DNA of 13,578 bases, taken from contig VGBQ01000052.1 in assembly GCA_016870425.1 (NCBI GenBank), forward strand, positions 1 through 13,578, in the 5' to 3' direction. This DNA comes from Actinomycetota bacterium. GTDB lineage: Bacteria > Actinomycetota > Actinomycetes > S36-B12. A program made the position numbers and the translations under genes. Position 1 is the first letter of the stretch. The number at the start of each line of letters is the position of its first letter. The notes under the pieces are model-generated. The model had not been told where the DNA came from. It saw only the letters and a program-made list of their open reading frames with translations, and made no database searches. This document shows, piece after piece, positions 1 through 6,147 of the stretch.

Positions 1-198
1 CGGCACGCGGTCGGGGCGCACGAAACTCGTCGCTTCAACGATGCCAAGGCCTGCGCCTGCCAGCCGGTCGATGAGCTCGATCTTGGTGGCCGTGTCGATG
101 ACACCGGACTCGTTCTGCAGCCCGTCACGGGGACCCACCTCCCAGATCATGACGTGCGTGGGGAGGGAAGGGTCGGGCACGACCATGGGCAGTGTCAC
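1..198 (-). CDS. hydroxymethylglutaryl-CoA lyase, N-terminal part (runs off the window)
   Basis: HMG-CoA lyase cleaves 3-hydroxy-3-methylglutaryl-CoA to acetoacetate and acetyl-CoA, the last step of leucine degradation. Only the first 66 codons are present, and the frame is open to base 1. The segment EVGPRDGLQNE (about residues 17-27) is the family's N-terminal metal/substrate-binding signature, and it is followed by IELIDRLAGAGL and IVEATSFVRPDRVP, which match the start of the HMGL-like TIM barrel. The chosen start is GTG at 198, which overlaps the TGA stop of the carboxylase alpha gene (GTGA, 195-198). ATG at 186 in the same frame is an alternative. The overlap implies translational coupling behind the two methylcrotonyl-CoA carboxylase genes, which supply its pathway. 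The family call is strong despite truncation; related DRE-TIM lyases are less likely because of the exact signature and the neighbours. Confidence 0.88.
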   Translation of the reverse strand, partial: MTLPMVVPDPSLPTHVMIWEVGPRDGLQNESGVIDTATKIELIDRLAGAGLGIVEATSFVRPDRVP

Positions 199-2105
199 GA
201 CACCTCCCCCAACTGCACCTCGACGAGCACAGCATCGAGGGGCACGCGTGTGCCGGGAGAGGTGCTCACCGCTGTCACTGTGCCACGCCCGGGAGCGCGC
301 ACGGTGTGCTCCATCTTCATGGCCTCGACGACCGCGAGGGGGGTGCCCTCCTCGACGACGTCGCCGACAGCGACTGCAACAGCGATCACCGCGCCCGGCA
401 TGGGGCTGCGCGCCACCCAGTGGCCGGCCAGTCGCGCATCGGTCGCGCGCGCAAGGCGCCGGTCACGCGGCCGGCGTGCCTCGAGAGCGTGATGTCGGCC
501 GTCGGCGTGCAGCCACAGGCGATCCCCGTCGAACTCCGCTGCGTCGATGGATCCGAAAGCGATCTCCTTGCCGTCGACGGTCACTGATAGGCCGTCAGCG
601 CCCACCGCGAGGGCAACGTCGTGACGGCCCACATCCCAGCGCTGCTCCGCGGGACCGCCGAGGCGCCATGAGTCCCCCGCCTGCCAGAGGCTGTCGCGCG
701 CGATGGGAGTCAGCGCGATCGACGCGCCCGCGATTGCCTCCGCGCTCGGCTCCACCTCGCGCGGCATGCGACCGTCGAGGAGAGAGGTGTCCATGTCGCC
801 TCGACGTACCCGCTCGTCATCGAGGAGGTCAGCGAGGTCATCAATGTTGGTTGTGACACCGAGGCACACCGTCTCGCGCAGCGCGCGCTGCAGACCGGTG
901 ATCGCCTCGTCGCGCGTGGGCGCGTGCACGATGACCTTGGCGAGCATGGGGTCGTAGTGCGACGTCACGCGATCACCCGTGGCGACGCCGGAGTCCACGC
1001 GCGCGCCCGCGGCCGGCAGCCAGAGCTTGACCTCGCCGCCGGTGGGGAGGTAGCCGCGCTGGGGATCCTCGGCGTAGACGCGGGCCTCCACGGCATGGCC
1101 GCGCAGGACGATGTCCTCCTGGCGCAGCCCGAGTGGCTCGCCCGCCGCGATCCGCAACTGCTGCTCGACCAGGTCGAGGCCGGTGACTTCCTCGGTCACG
1201 GGGTGCTCCACCTGGAGCCGGGTATTCATCTCGAGGAAGGCAAACTCCCGGGGGCGGGCCGACGGCACGACGTACTCCACCGTGCCGGCATTCACATAGC
1301 CGACGCTGCGCGCCAGGCGCACAGCCGAGGCGCAGAGCTCCGCGCGCGTCGCCTGGTCGAGGAGCGCGGACGGCGCCTCCTCAATGACCTTCTGGTGGCG
1401 CCGCTGCAGGGTGCACTCGCGCTCCCCCAGGTGCAGGACAGTGCCGTAGGAATCGGCGAGCACCTGCACCTCGATGTGACGCGGCGCATCGACGAAGCGC
1501 TCGACCAGGAGGCGGTCGTCGCCGAATGCAGCGAGGGACTCGCGACGCGCACTGGCGATCGCCGCCGCGACGTCATCGCCGTCACGGATCACGCGCATTC
1601 CCTTGCCGCCGCCTCCGGCGGCGGGCTTGAGCAGGGCGGGCCGGCCGATCTCGTCGACCGCGGCGATGACGGCGTCATCGTCCATCGACGGATCATGACG
1701 ACCCGGCACCACCGGCACGCCCGCGGCAATCGCCGCCTGCTTGGCTGCGATCTTGTCGCCCATGGCCTCGATCACCTCGGGACCGGGGCCGATGAAGACG
1801 AGTCCCGCCTCCTGGCAGGCCCGCGCGAAGCCAGGGTTCTCCGAGAGGAAGCCATAGCCAGGGTGGATGGCCTGAGCACCCGACGCCAGGGCGGCGGCGA
1901 TCACTCGATCAATGTCGAGGTAACTCTCGCGCGCCGGCGCGGGACCCAGGCGCACCGCGGTGTCAGCGAGCATCACGTGCTGCGCGTGCGCATCGGCATC
2001 GCTGTAGACGGCGACGGAGGAGACACCGAGGCGGCGCAGGGTGCGCAGGATGCGCACGGCGATCTCACCGCGATTGGCCACGAGCACGCGATCGAACATG
2101 CTCAC
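195..2105 (-). CDS. acyl-CoA carboxylase alpha subunit (biotin carboxylase + BCCP), probable 3-methylcrotonyl-CoA carboxylase
   Basis: This 636-residue protein carboxylates its own biotin with ATP and bicarbonate and hands the carboxyl group to the beta subunit. The N-terminus FDRVLVANRGEIAVRIL starts the biotin carboxylase domain (about 1-450). The glycine-rich ATP-grasp loop GGGGKGM is at about 164-170, and the catalytic stretch EMNTRLQVEHPVTE is at about 292-305. The C-terminus holds a biotin carrier domain with the biotinylation motif EAMKMEH (lysine near residue 597). The length is normal for fused actinobacterial AccA-type subunits. The start is GTG at 2105, inside the beta gene's stop (GTGA, 2102-2105); an ATG two codons in is an alternative. 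The alpha sequence alone does not fix the substrate. The methylcrotonyl-CoA assignment comes from the beta subunit and the downstream HMG-CoA lyase. Confidence 0.93.
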   Translation of the reverse strand: MSMFDRVLVANRGEIAVRILRTLRRLGVSSVAVYSDADAHAQHVMLADTAVRLGPAPARESYLDIDRVIAAALASGAQAIHPGYGFLSENPGFARACQEAGLVFIGPGPEVIEAMGDKIAAKQAAIAAGVPVVPGRHDPSMDDDAVIAAVDEIGRPALLKPAAGGGGKGMRVIRDGDDVAAAIASARRESLAAFGDDRLLVERFVDAPRHIEVQVLADSYGTVLHLGERECTLQRRHQKVIEEAPSALLDQATRAELCASAVRLARSVGYVNAGTVEYVVPSARPREFAFLEMNTRLQVEHPVTEEVTGLDLVEQQLRIAAGEPLGLRQEDIVLRGHAVEARVYAEDPQRGYLPTGGEVKLWLPAAGARVDSGVATGDRVTSHYDPMLAKVIVHAPTRDEAITGLQRALRETVCLGVTTNIDDLADLLDDERVRRGDMDTSLLDGRMPREVEPSAEAIAGASIALTPIARDSLWQAGDSWRLGGPAEQRWDVGRHDVALAVGADGLSVTVDGKEIAFGSIDAAEFDGDRLWLHADGRHHALEARRPRDRRLARATDARLAGHWVARSPMPGAVIAVAVAVGDVVEEGTPLAVVEAMKMEHTVRAPGRGTVTAVSTSPGTRVPLDAVLVEVQLGEVS

Positions 2106-3655
2106 ATCCGGAAGACGCCGTAGCGGACGGGGGGAAGGGGAGCGTGACGGGCCGCTTCGAGCGCGAGGCCGAGCACACGGCGTGTCTCGCGCGGATCGAT
2201 GATCCCGTCATCCCACAAGCGAGCCGTGGCGTAGTAGGGAGACCCTTGGGTCTCGTACTGCTCGCGGATCGGGGCGGCGAACTCCGCCTCGGCTTCGGCC
2301 GACCACTCCTCGCCGCGCGCCTCGGCCTGGTCGCGTCGGATGGTCGACAGCACGGCTGCGGCCTGCTCGCCCCCCATCACGGAGATGCGGGCATTGGGCC
2401 ACATCCACAGGAAGCGCGGTGAGTAGGCGCGCCCGCACATTGAGTAGTTGCCGGCCCCGAAAGACCCGCCGATCACGACGGTGAACTTCGGCACGCGCGC
2501 GCACGCAACCGCCGTGACCATCTTGGCCCCGTGCTTGGCGATGCCTCCGGCCTCGTAGTCGCGGCCCACCATGAAGCCGGAGATGTTCTGCAGGAAGACG
2601 AGCGGGATGCCGCGCTGGTCGCACAGCTCGATGAAGTGCGCGCCCTTCTGCGCGGACTCCGAGAAGAGGATGCCGTTGTTGGCGATGATGCCGACCGGGT
2701 GCCCGTGCAGCCGGGCGAAGGCGGTCAAGAGGGTCGTTCCGTACTCCGCCTTGAACTCCGTGTAGTCACCGCCGTCCACTAAGCACTCGATAACGGACCG
2801 CACGTCATACGGCGTACGGGGGTCGACGGGCACGATGTCGAGGAGGTCCTCGATGGGTCGGACAGGCTCGCGCGACTCCTCGAGCGCCCATGCGCCCTGC
2901 GCGGGCGGGGGCAACGTGGCCACGATCTCCCGGACGATGCGGAGTGCATGCGCATCATCGTCGGCGAGGTGATCCACGACGCCGGAGGTGCGCGCGTGCA
3001 GCTCACCGCCGCCGAGCTCCTCCGCGGTGACCTCCTCGCCCGTCGCGGCCTTCACCAGCGGCGGGCCCCCCAGGAAGATCGTGCCCTGCCCGCGGACGAT
3101 GACGGTCTCATCGCTCATCGCTGGGACGTAAGCCCCGCCCGCCGTGCACGAGCCGAGCACGGCAGCGATCTGGGGGATGCCCATCGCCGACATCGTCGCC
3201 TGGTTGTAGAAGATCCGGCCGAAGTGGTCGCGGTCGGGGAAGACATCGTCCTGCATCGGCAGGAAGGCGCCGCCGGAGTCGACGAGGTAGATGCACGGCA
3301 GGAGGTTGTCTCGAGCGATCTCCTGAGCGCGAAGGTGCTTCTTGACCGTCATGGGGTAGTAGGTGCCGCCCTTGACCGTCGCGTCGTTGGCGATGATCAC
3401 GCAGAGTCGGCCGCTCACCTGGCCGATGCCCGCGATTACCCCCGCGGCCGGCGCGTCTCCGCCGTAGAGATCCTCGGCGGCCAGTGGGGCGATCTCGAGG
3501 AACGCCGTGCCGTCGTCGAGGAGTGCCTCGACGCGATCACGCGGCAGGAGCTTGCCGCGCTCAAGGTGGCGCTCCCGGGCCAAGTCAGGGCCGCCACGTG
3601 CCGCGCGTGCCCGACGGGCCGCGAGGTCGTCGAGCAGGGGCGCGAAGGCCGTCAC
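2102..3655 (-). CDS. acyl-CoA carboxylase beta subunit (carboxyltransferase), 3-methylcrotonyl-CoA carboxylase type
   Basis: The beta subunit transfers the carboxyl group from biotin to 3-methylcrotonyl-CoA, giving 3-methylglutaconyl-CoA in leucine breakdown. The protein of about 517 residues has both crotonase-like halves of the carboxyltransferase. GSCTAGGAYVPAMSDE is at about 169-184. GRAYSPRFLWMWPNARISVM followed by GGEQAA (about 409-434) is the stretch typical of methylcrotonyl rather than propionyl/acetyl-CoA carboxylases. GTG codons lie at 3658 and 3655. The GGAG at 3664-3661 sits only 2 nt from the first but 5 nt from the second, so 3655 is preferred. The gene is preceded by its own promoter and a palindromic operator candidate, and overlaps the alpha gene by 4 nt. 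It is intact, with no missing motif seen. Confidence 0.92.
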   Translation of the reverse strand: MTAFAPLLDDLAARRARAARGGPDLARERHLERGKLLPRDRVEALLDDGTAFLEIAPLAAEDLYGGDAPAAGVIAGIGQVSGRLCVIIANDATVKGGTYYPMTVKKHLRAQEIARDNLLPCIYLVDSGGAFLPMQDDVFPDRDHFGRIFYNQATMSAMGIPQIAAVLGSCTAGGAYVPAMSDETVIVRGQGTIFLGGPPLVKAATGEEVTAEELGGGELHARTSGVVDHLADDDAHALRIVREIVATLPPPAQGAWALEESREPVRPIEDLLDIVPVDPRTPYDVRSVIECLVDGGDYTEFKAEYGTTLLTAFARLHGHPVGIIANNGILFSESAQKGAHFIELCDQRGIPLVFLQNISGFMVGRDYEAGGIAKHGAKMVTAVACARVPKFTVVIGGSFGAGNYSMCGRAYSPRFLWMWPNARISVMGGEQAAAVLSTIRRDQAEARGEEWSAEAEAEFAAPIREQYETQGSPYYATARLWDDGIIDPRETRRVLGLALEAARHAPLPPVRYGVFRM

Positions 3656-3660
3656 CACGA

Positions 3661-3664
3661 CTCC
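3661..3664 (-). promoter_or_regulatory. ribosome binding site of the carboxylase beta gene
   Basis: GGAG reads on the minus strand just before two consecutive GTG codons. Its spacing of 5 nt to GTG 3655, against 2 nt to GTG 3658, decides the start. It shares one base with the inverted repeat at 3664-3683. Confidence 0.6.
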
Positions 3665-3683
3665 GATCGTTGGTTAACGATCG
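3664..3683. promoter_or_regulatory. perfect 8-4-8 inverted repeat, candidate TetR operator
   Basis: The sequence CGATCGTT-GGTT-AACGATCG is a perfect inverted repeat in the short gap between the TetR regulator gene and the carboxylase beta gene. Its size suits a TetR-family dimer. The -10 box TAGAGT ends at 3687, so the expected transcription start (about 3680) falls inside the repeat; a bound repressor would block the promoter for the leucine-catabolic genes. The neighbouring TetR protein as the binder is an inference from proximity. The ligand is not visible; an acyl-CoA of the leucine pathway would be a reasonable guess. Confidence 0.62.
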
Positions 3684-3686
3684 TTC

Positions 3687-3715
3687 ACTCTACTCCCCCG
3701 CGGGTGCCTGGGCAA
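3687..3715 (-). promoter_or_regulatory. promoter of the methylcrotonyl-CoA carboxylase genes
   Basis: On the minus strand the -35 hexamer TTGCCC (3715-3710) is followed by a 17-nt spacer (3709-3693) and the -10 hexamer TAGAGT (3692-3687). The spacing is ideal for a housekeeping sigma factor; -35 matches TTGACA at 4 of 6 positions, and -10 fits TAnnnT. The promoter lies in the last codons of tetR, with the -10 starting on its TAG stop. The carboxylase and lyase genes can therefore be transcribed independently of mshC-tetR. Confidence 0.55.
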
Positions 3716-4244
3716 GGGAGGCCCGTGCCATCCCCCGCAGCAGCGTCGTCATCGCCGGGCGCGAGAGCCGTGCGCTGTGAGGAGTGGAGTTGATGAGCCC
3801 GAAGGTGGCGTGGACGGCGGCTCGGCCGCGATCCTCCGAGATGTCGGGCCGCTCGGCGACAAGCGCGCGCACCCACAGGTCGACGTACTGCGCCTGATAG
3901 CGCCGCACCGCGCGGCGATCCTCGTCGGGCACCGCGGCGAGGTCGCGGGCTTGGACGGCGATGAGATCAGGATCATCGAGAGCGAAGTCGACGTGGAACG
4001 CAATCAGGCCATCGAGCGAGCCGGCGCGCTCGCGCCCGCCTTCGAGCAAACGCTGACTGATATCGACCAGCATGGCCGAGAGAATCGACTCCTTGCCCGG
4101 GAAGTAGCGATAGAGCGCCGGCCCGGAAATGCCGACCGCAGCGCCCAACTCGTCAATGGAGACGCCGTGGAATCCGTCCCGGGCGAAGAGTCGCGCCGCG
4201 ACGGCGAGGATCTCCTCGCGGCGGTCCTCCCGTGCGGACGTCAC
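3690..4244 (-). CDS. TetR-family transcriptional regulator
   Basis: This 184-residue protein has the TetR architecture: a short basic N-terminus, then a helix-turn-helix at about 12-55 (ILAVAARLFARDGFHGVSI, then ELGAAVGISGPALYRYF with the usual YRYFPGKESIL end), then a helical ligand-binding and dimer domain. The start is GTG at 4244, which overlaps the mshC stop (GTGA, 4241-4244), so it is probably translated with mshC. No separate promoter is visible in front of it. Immediately downstream are a promoter and a perfect palindrome ahead of the methylcrotonyl-CoA carboxylase genes, so it is the obvious candidate to repress them. The family call is secure. The target and inducer are inferred from position only. 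Confidence 0.88.
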   Translation of the reverse strand: MTSAREDRREEILAVAARLFARDGFHGVSIDELGAAVGISGPALYRYFPGKESILSAMLVDISQRLLEGGRERAGSLDGLIAFHVDFALDDPDLIAVQARDLAAVPDEDRRAVRRYQAQYVDLWVRALVAERPDISEDRGRAAVHATFGLINSTPHSARLSRPAMTTLLRGMARASLAQAPAGE

Positions 4245-5355
4245 GAGATCCCGAGGACGTGCACGAGCACGCGCGCGGCGCGCCCTCCCGACTCCAGCGC
4301 CACCGACGTCGCACCCGGCACGTCGACGTCGTCGAGCAGGCGTCGCATCACCTCGGCCTCGGCATTCGCATCGTCCTCACGACGCCCGGCGGCTGCGTGC
4401 AGGGCGTCGAGCCGTCCCTCGGCAGCGTCGAGTTGCGCCGGGTCGAAGTCCCAGGCCTCCCACCAGCGTCGGTCGAGAATCATCAGCCGTATCGCCGCGC
4501 CGCGGTGATCCTTGAGCAGATCCGAGACGAGCACGAGATTGCCCGTCGACTTCGCCATCTTCTCTCCGCCGATGCGCACGGTGCCGATGCGCATCCAGCT
4601 GCGGGCGAAGGGCGCGACGCCCGTGGCCGCCTCGGCCTGCGCGGCCTCGTAGGCATGGTGCGGGAAGGCGAGGTCCGCGCCTGGATATCGAGGCTCGATC
4701 CGTAGGTATCGAGCACCATGGCAGTGCACTCCGCGTGCCACCCCGGCCGTCCCGGTCCCCAGGGGCTCGGCCACGCGGGATCGGACCCGTGCGACGCCCG
4801 CCACACTGGGACGTCGACCGGTGACTCCTTGGCGCTGTCGTGCACGTCCTCGCCGAACTCCGCGAGCGCTGCGGCCACCTCAGTGTCCGACAGGCCGGAC
4901 GCTGCGACAGCACCCGCACCGCGGAAGTAGACGGTGCCGTCCACCTCGTACGCCGCGCCACGATCGAGAAGTGCCTGCGCGAGACGCACGACGCTGCCGA
5001 TGTGCTGGTGGGCGCGCGGCTCATGCTCTGGTCGGCGTACACCCAGGTGGGACATGTCGTGGTCGAAGTCGTATTGATGGATCGCGGCGAACTCGTCGTA
5101 TGGCGACCCGGCCTTGCGCGCCGCCTCGGTGAGCACGTCGTCGACGTCGGTGATGTTACGCGTGACTATGGGCTGGAGGTTGGCATGGCGCAGCGTGCGC
5201 ACGAGCGCATCGACCCAGACGAAGGTGGCCGCGTGGCCGAGGTGCGTGACGTCGTACGGCGTCACCCCGCAGGCGTACATGCGCACTGGCCCGACCACGG
5301 GCAGGGGCTCGCCGCCGAGGATGAGGGGCGCCGGAGGCAGCAGGTCGTGGCCCAT
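4241..5355 (-). pseudogene. mshC: mshC-like L-cysteine:GlcN-Ins ligase, interrupted by a frameshift
   Basis: MshC joins cysteine to glucosaminyl-inositol with ATP in mycothiol synthesis and is a shortened relative of cysteinyl-tRNA synthetase. From ATG 5355 the first frame carries the zinc cysteine C29 (YACGVTPYD), THLGHA (the HIGH motif, 37-42), NITDVDD and GPGRPGWHAEC (second zinc cysteine C210), up to LDIQ at residue 225. The rest (GADLAFPHH with the zinc histidine, the KMSKS-like KMAKS, and the tail to TGA 4241) lies in another frame. The switch falls at about 4676-4683, where the family has a QGGG-x-DL glycine loop; one base, or seven counting the lost glycines, is missing. The rest looks well conserved, so this is either a recent lesion or an assembly error. 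MshC fits better than tRNA ligase because the total length (about 371 residues) is short and TPYD-THLGHAAT and GPGRPGWH are MshC-like. Confidence 0.78.
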
Positions 5356-5367
5356 GCCCCGAGCCTA
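5356..5367 (-). promoter_or_regulatory. -10 box and leaderless start of mshC
   Basis: TAGGCT (5367-5362) fits TAnnnT and is followed by exactly 6 nt before ATG 5355, so transcription would begin at or next to the start codon. No Shine-Dalgarno sequence is required or obvious. No good -35 hexamer is seen 16-18 nt upstream; that position falls inside the inverted repeat arm. Confidence 0.5.
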
Positions 5368-5380
5368 CGCATCTCCACTC

Positions 5381-5444
5381 CGTTGTTGTTACCGGTGTGG
5401 TCGCTAACAGGCACCTCTTAGCGACCACACCGGTAACAACAACG
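5381..5444. repeat. 27-bp perfect inverted repeat with 10-nt centre, between divergent mshC and ung
   Basis: The left arm (5381-5407) begins CGTTGTTGTTACCGG and ends GTGGTCGCTAA. The right arm (5418-5444) is its exact reverse complement. The centre is CAGGCACCTC (5408-5417). The symmetry point, 5412.5, is also the midpoint of the two -10 boxes (5362-5367 and 5458-5463) and of the two start codons (5355 and 5470). It is not a terminator, because both genes are transcribed away from it. It may be a double operator or activator site, or an inverted duplication of an upstream promoter region. Resemblance between the flanks beyond the arms is only partial. Confidence 0.9.
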
Positions 5445-5457
5445 CGGAAGTGGTGGG

Positions 5458-5469
5458 TACGGTCTCGCC
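5458..5469 (+). promoter_or_regulatory. -10 box and leaderless start of ung
   Basis: TACGGT (5458-5463) fits TAnnnT and lies exactly 6 nt before ATG 5470, mirroring the mshC promoter. The -35 position falls on the AAC repeats of the inverted repeat arm and does not match TTGACA, so an activator bound to the repeat is possible. Confidence 0.5.
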
Positions 5470-6147
5470 ATGGCCAAGGACTTGGAAGAGCTGGTGCATC
5501 CCACGTGGGTGCCCGTGCTGGAGTCGCAGCGCGAGACGCTCACGTCACTGGGCGAGTTCTTGCGCGCCGAGGGCGCCGCCGGTCGGCCCTGGCTGCCTGC
5601 AGGTGACGCCATCCTGCGCGCCTTCGCGACCCCGATCGAGGACGTCCGCGTGCTCATCGTGGGCCAGGACCCCTATCCCACCCCGGGCCATCCGATCGGC
5701 CTGTCCTTCGCCGTCGCCCCTGACGTGCGCCCACTCCCGCGCAGCCTGCAGAACATCTATCGCGAGCTCGTTGACGACCTCGGGGTGCAGCGCCCGACCA
5801 ACGGTGACCTCACGCCGTGGACGCAGCGCGGCGTCATGCTCCTCAATCGAGTCCTCACCGTGCAGGCCGGTGAGCCCGGCAGCCATCGGGGCAGGGGCTG
5901 GGAGGCCTTCACCGAGTGCGCCATCCGAGGCCTCGTGGAGCGACCCGACTCTCCACTGGTCGCGATCCTCTGGGGCCGCGACGCGCAGTCCCTCGAGCCG
6001 ATGCTCGAGGACACACCGGTGATCGCGAGCGCTCACCCGAGCCCGATGTCAGCGGACCGCGGCTTCTTCGGCTCGCGCCCCTTTAGCCGCGCCAACGAGC
6101 TGCTGGAGGAACTCGGCGACGAGCCGATCGACTGGTCGCTGCCCTAG
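5470..6147 (+). CDS. ung: uracil-DNA glycosylase, family 1
   Basis: Ung removes uracil from DNA to start base excision repair. The 225-residue protein has all family-1 landmarks: the water-activating loop GQDPYP (catalytic Asp67), GVMLLN (121-126) in the GVLLLN position, and the intercalation loop HPSPMSA (His189) followed by GFFGSRPFSRAN. Length is normal. ATG 5470 is supported by a TAnnnT box 6 nt upstream and by the start of homology; no Shine-Dalgarno is present, so the mRNA is probably leaderless. It is transcribed divergently from mshC across the long inverted repeat. It ends convergently with the aminotransferase gene, whose stop it overlaps in CTAG (6144-6147). Confidence 0.96.
   Translation: MAKDLEELVHPTWVPVLESQRETLTSLGEFLRAEGAAGRPWLPAGDAILRAFATPIEDVRVLIVGQDPYPTPGHPIGLSFAVAPDVRPLPRSLQNIYRELVDDLGVQRPTNGDLTPWTQRGVMLLNRVLTVQAGEPGSHRGRGWEAFTECAIRGLVERPDSPLVAILWGRDAQSLEPMLEDTPVIASAHPSPMSADRGFFGSRPFSRANELLEELGDEPIDWSLP

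Noticed and set aside
924..2123. 399-codon plus-strand frame over the carboxylase alpha gene
   Set aside because: Shadow of a clearly identified biotin carboxylase; the product has no family features.
2948..3793. 281-codon plus-strand frame over the carboxylase beta gene and tetR
   Set aside because: It spans two real genes and their operator, and reads as Arg/Ala-rich antisense translation.
4241..5355. Cysteinyl-tRNA synthetase as identity of the frameshifted gene
   Set aside because: The product is about 370 residues, well below the usual length, and ACGVTPYD-THLGHAAT with GPGRPGWH fits MshC better.
5381..5444. The long inverted repeat as a transcription terminator
   Set aside because: Both flanking genes are transcribed away from it, no gene ends there, and no T tract follows.
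5381..5444. The inverted repeat as insertion-sequence ends or a CRISPR unit
   Set aside because: Only 10 nt lie between the arms, there is no transposase, no target-site duplication was seen, and the unit is not tandemly repeated.
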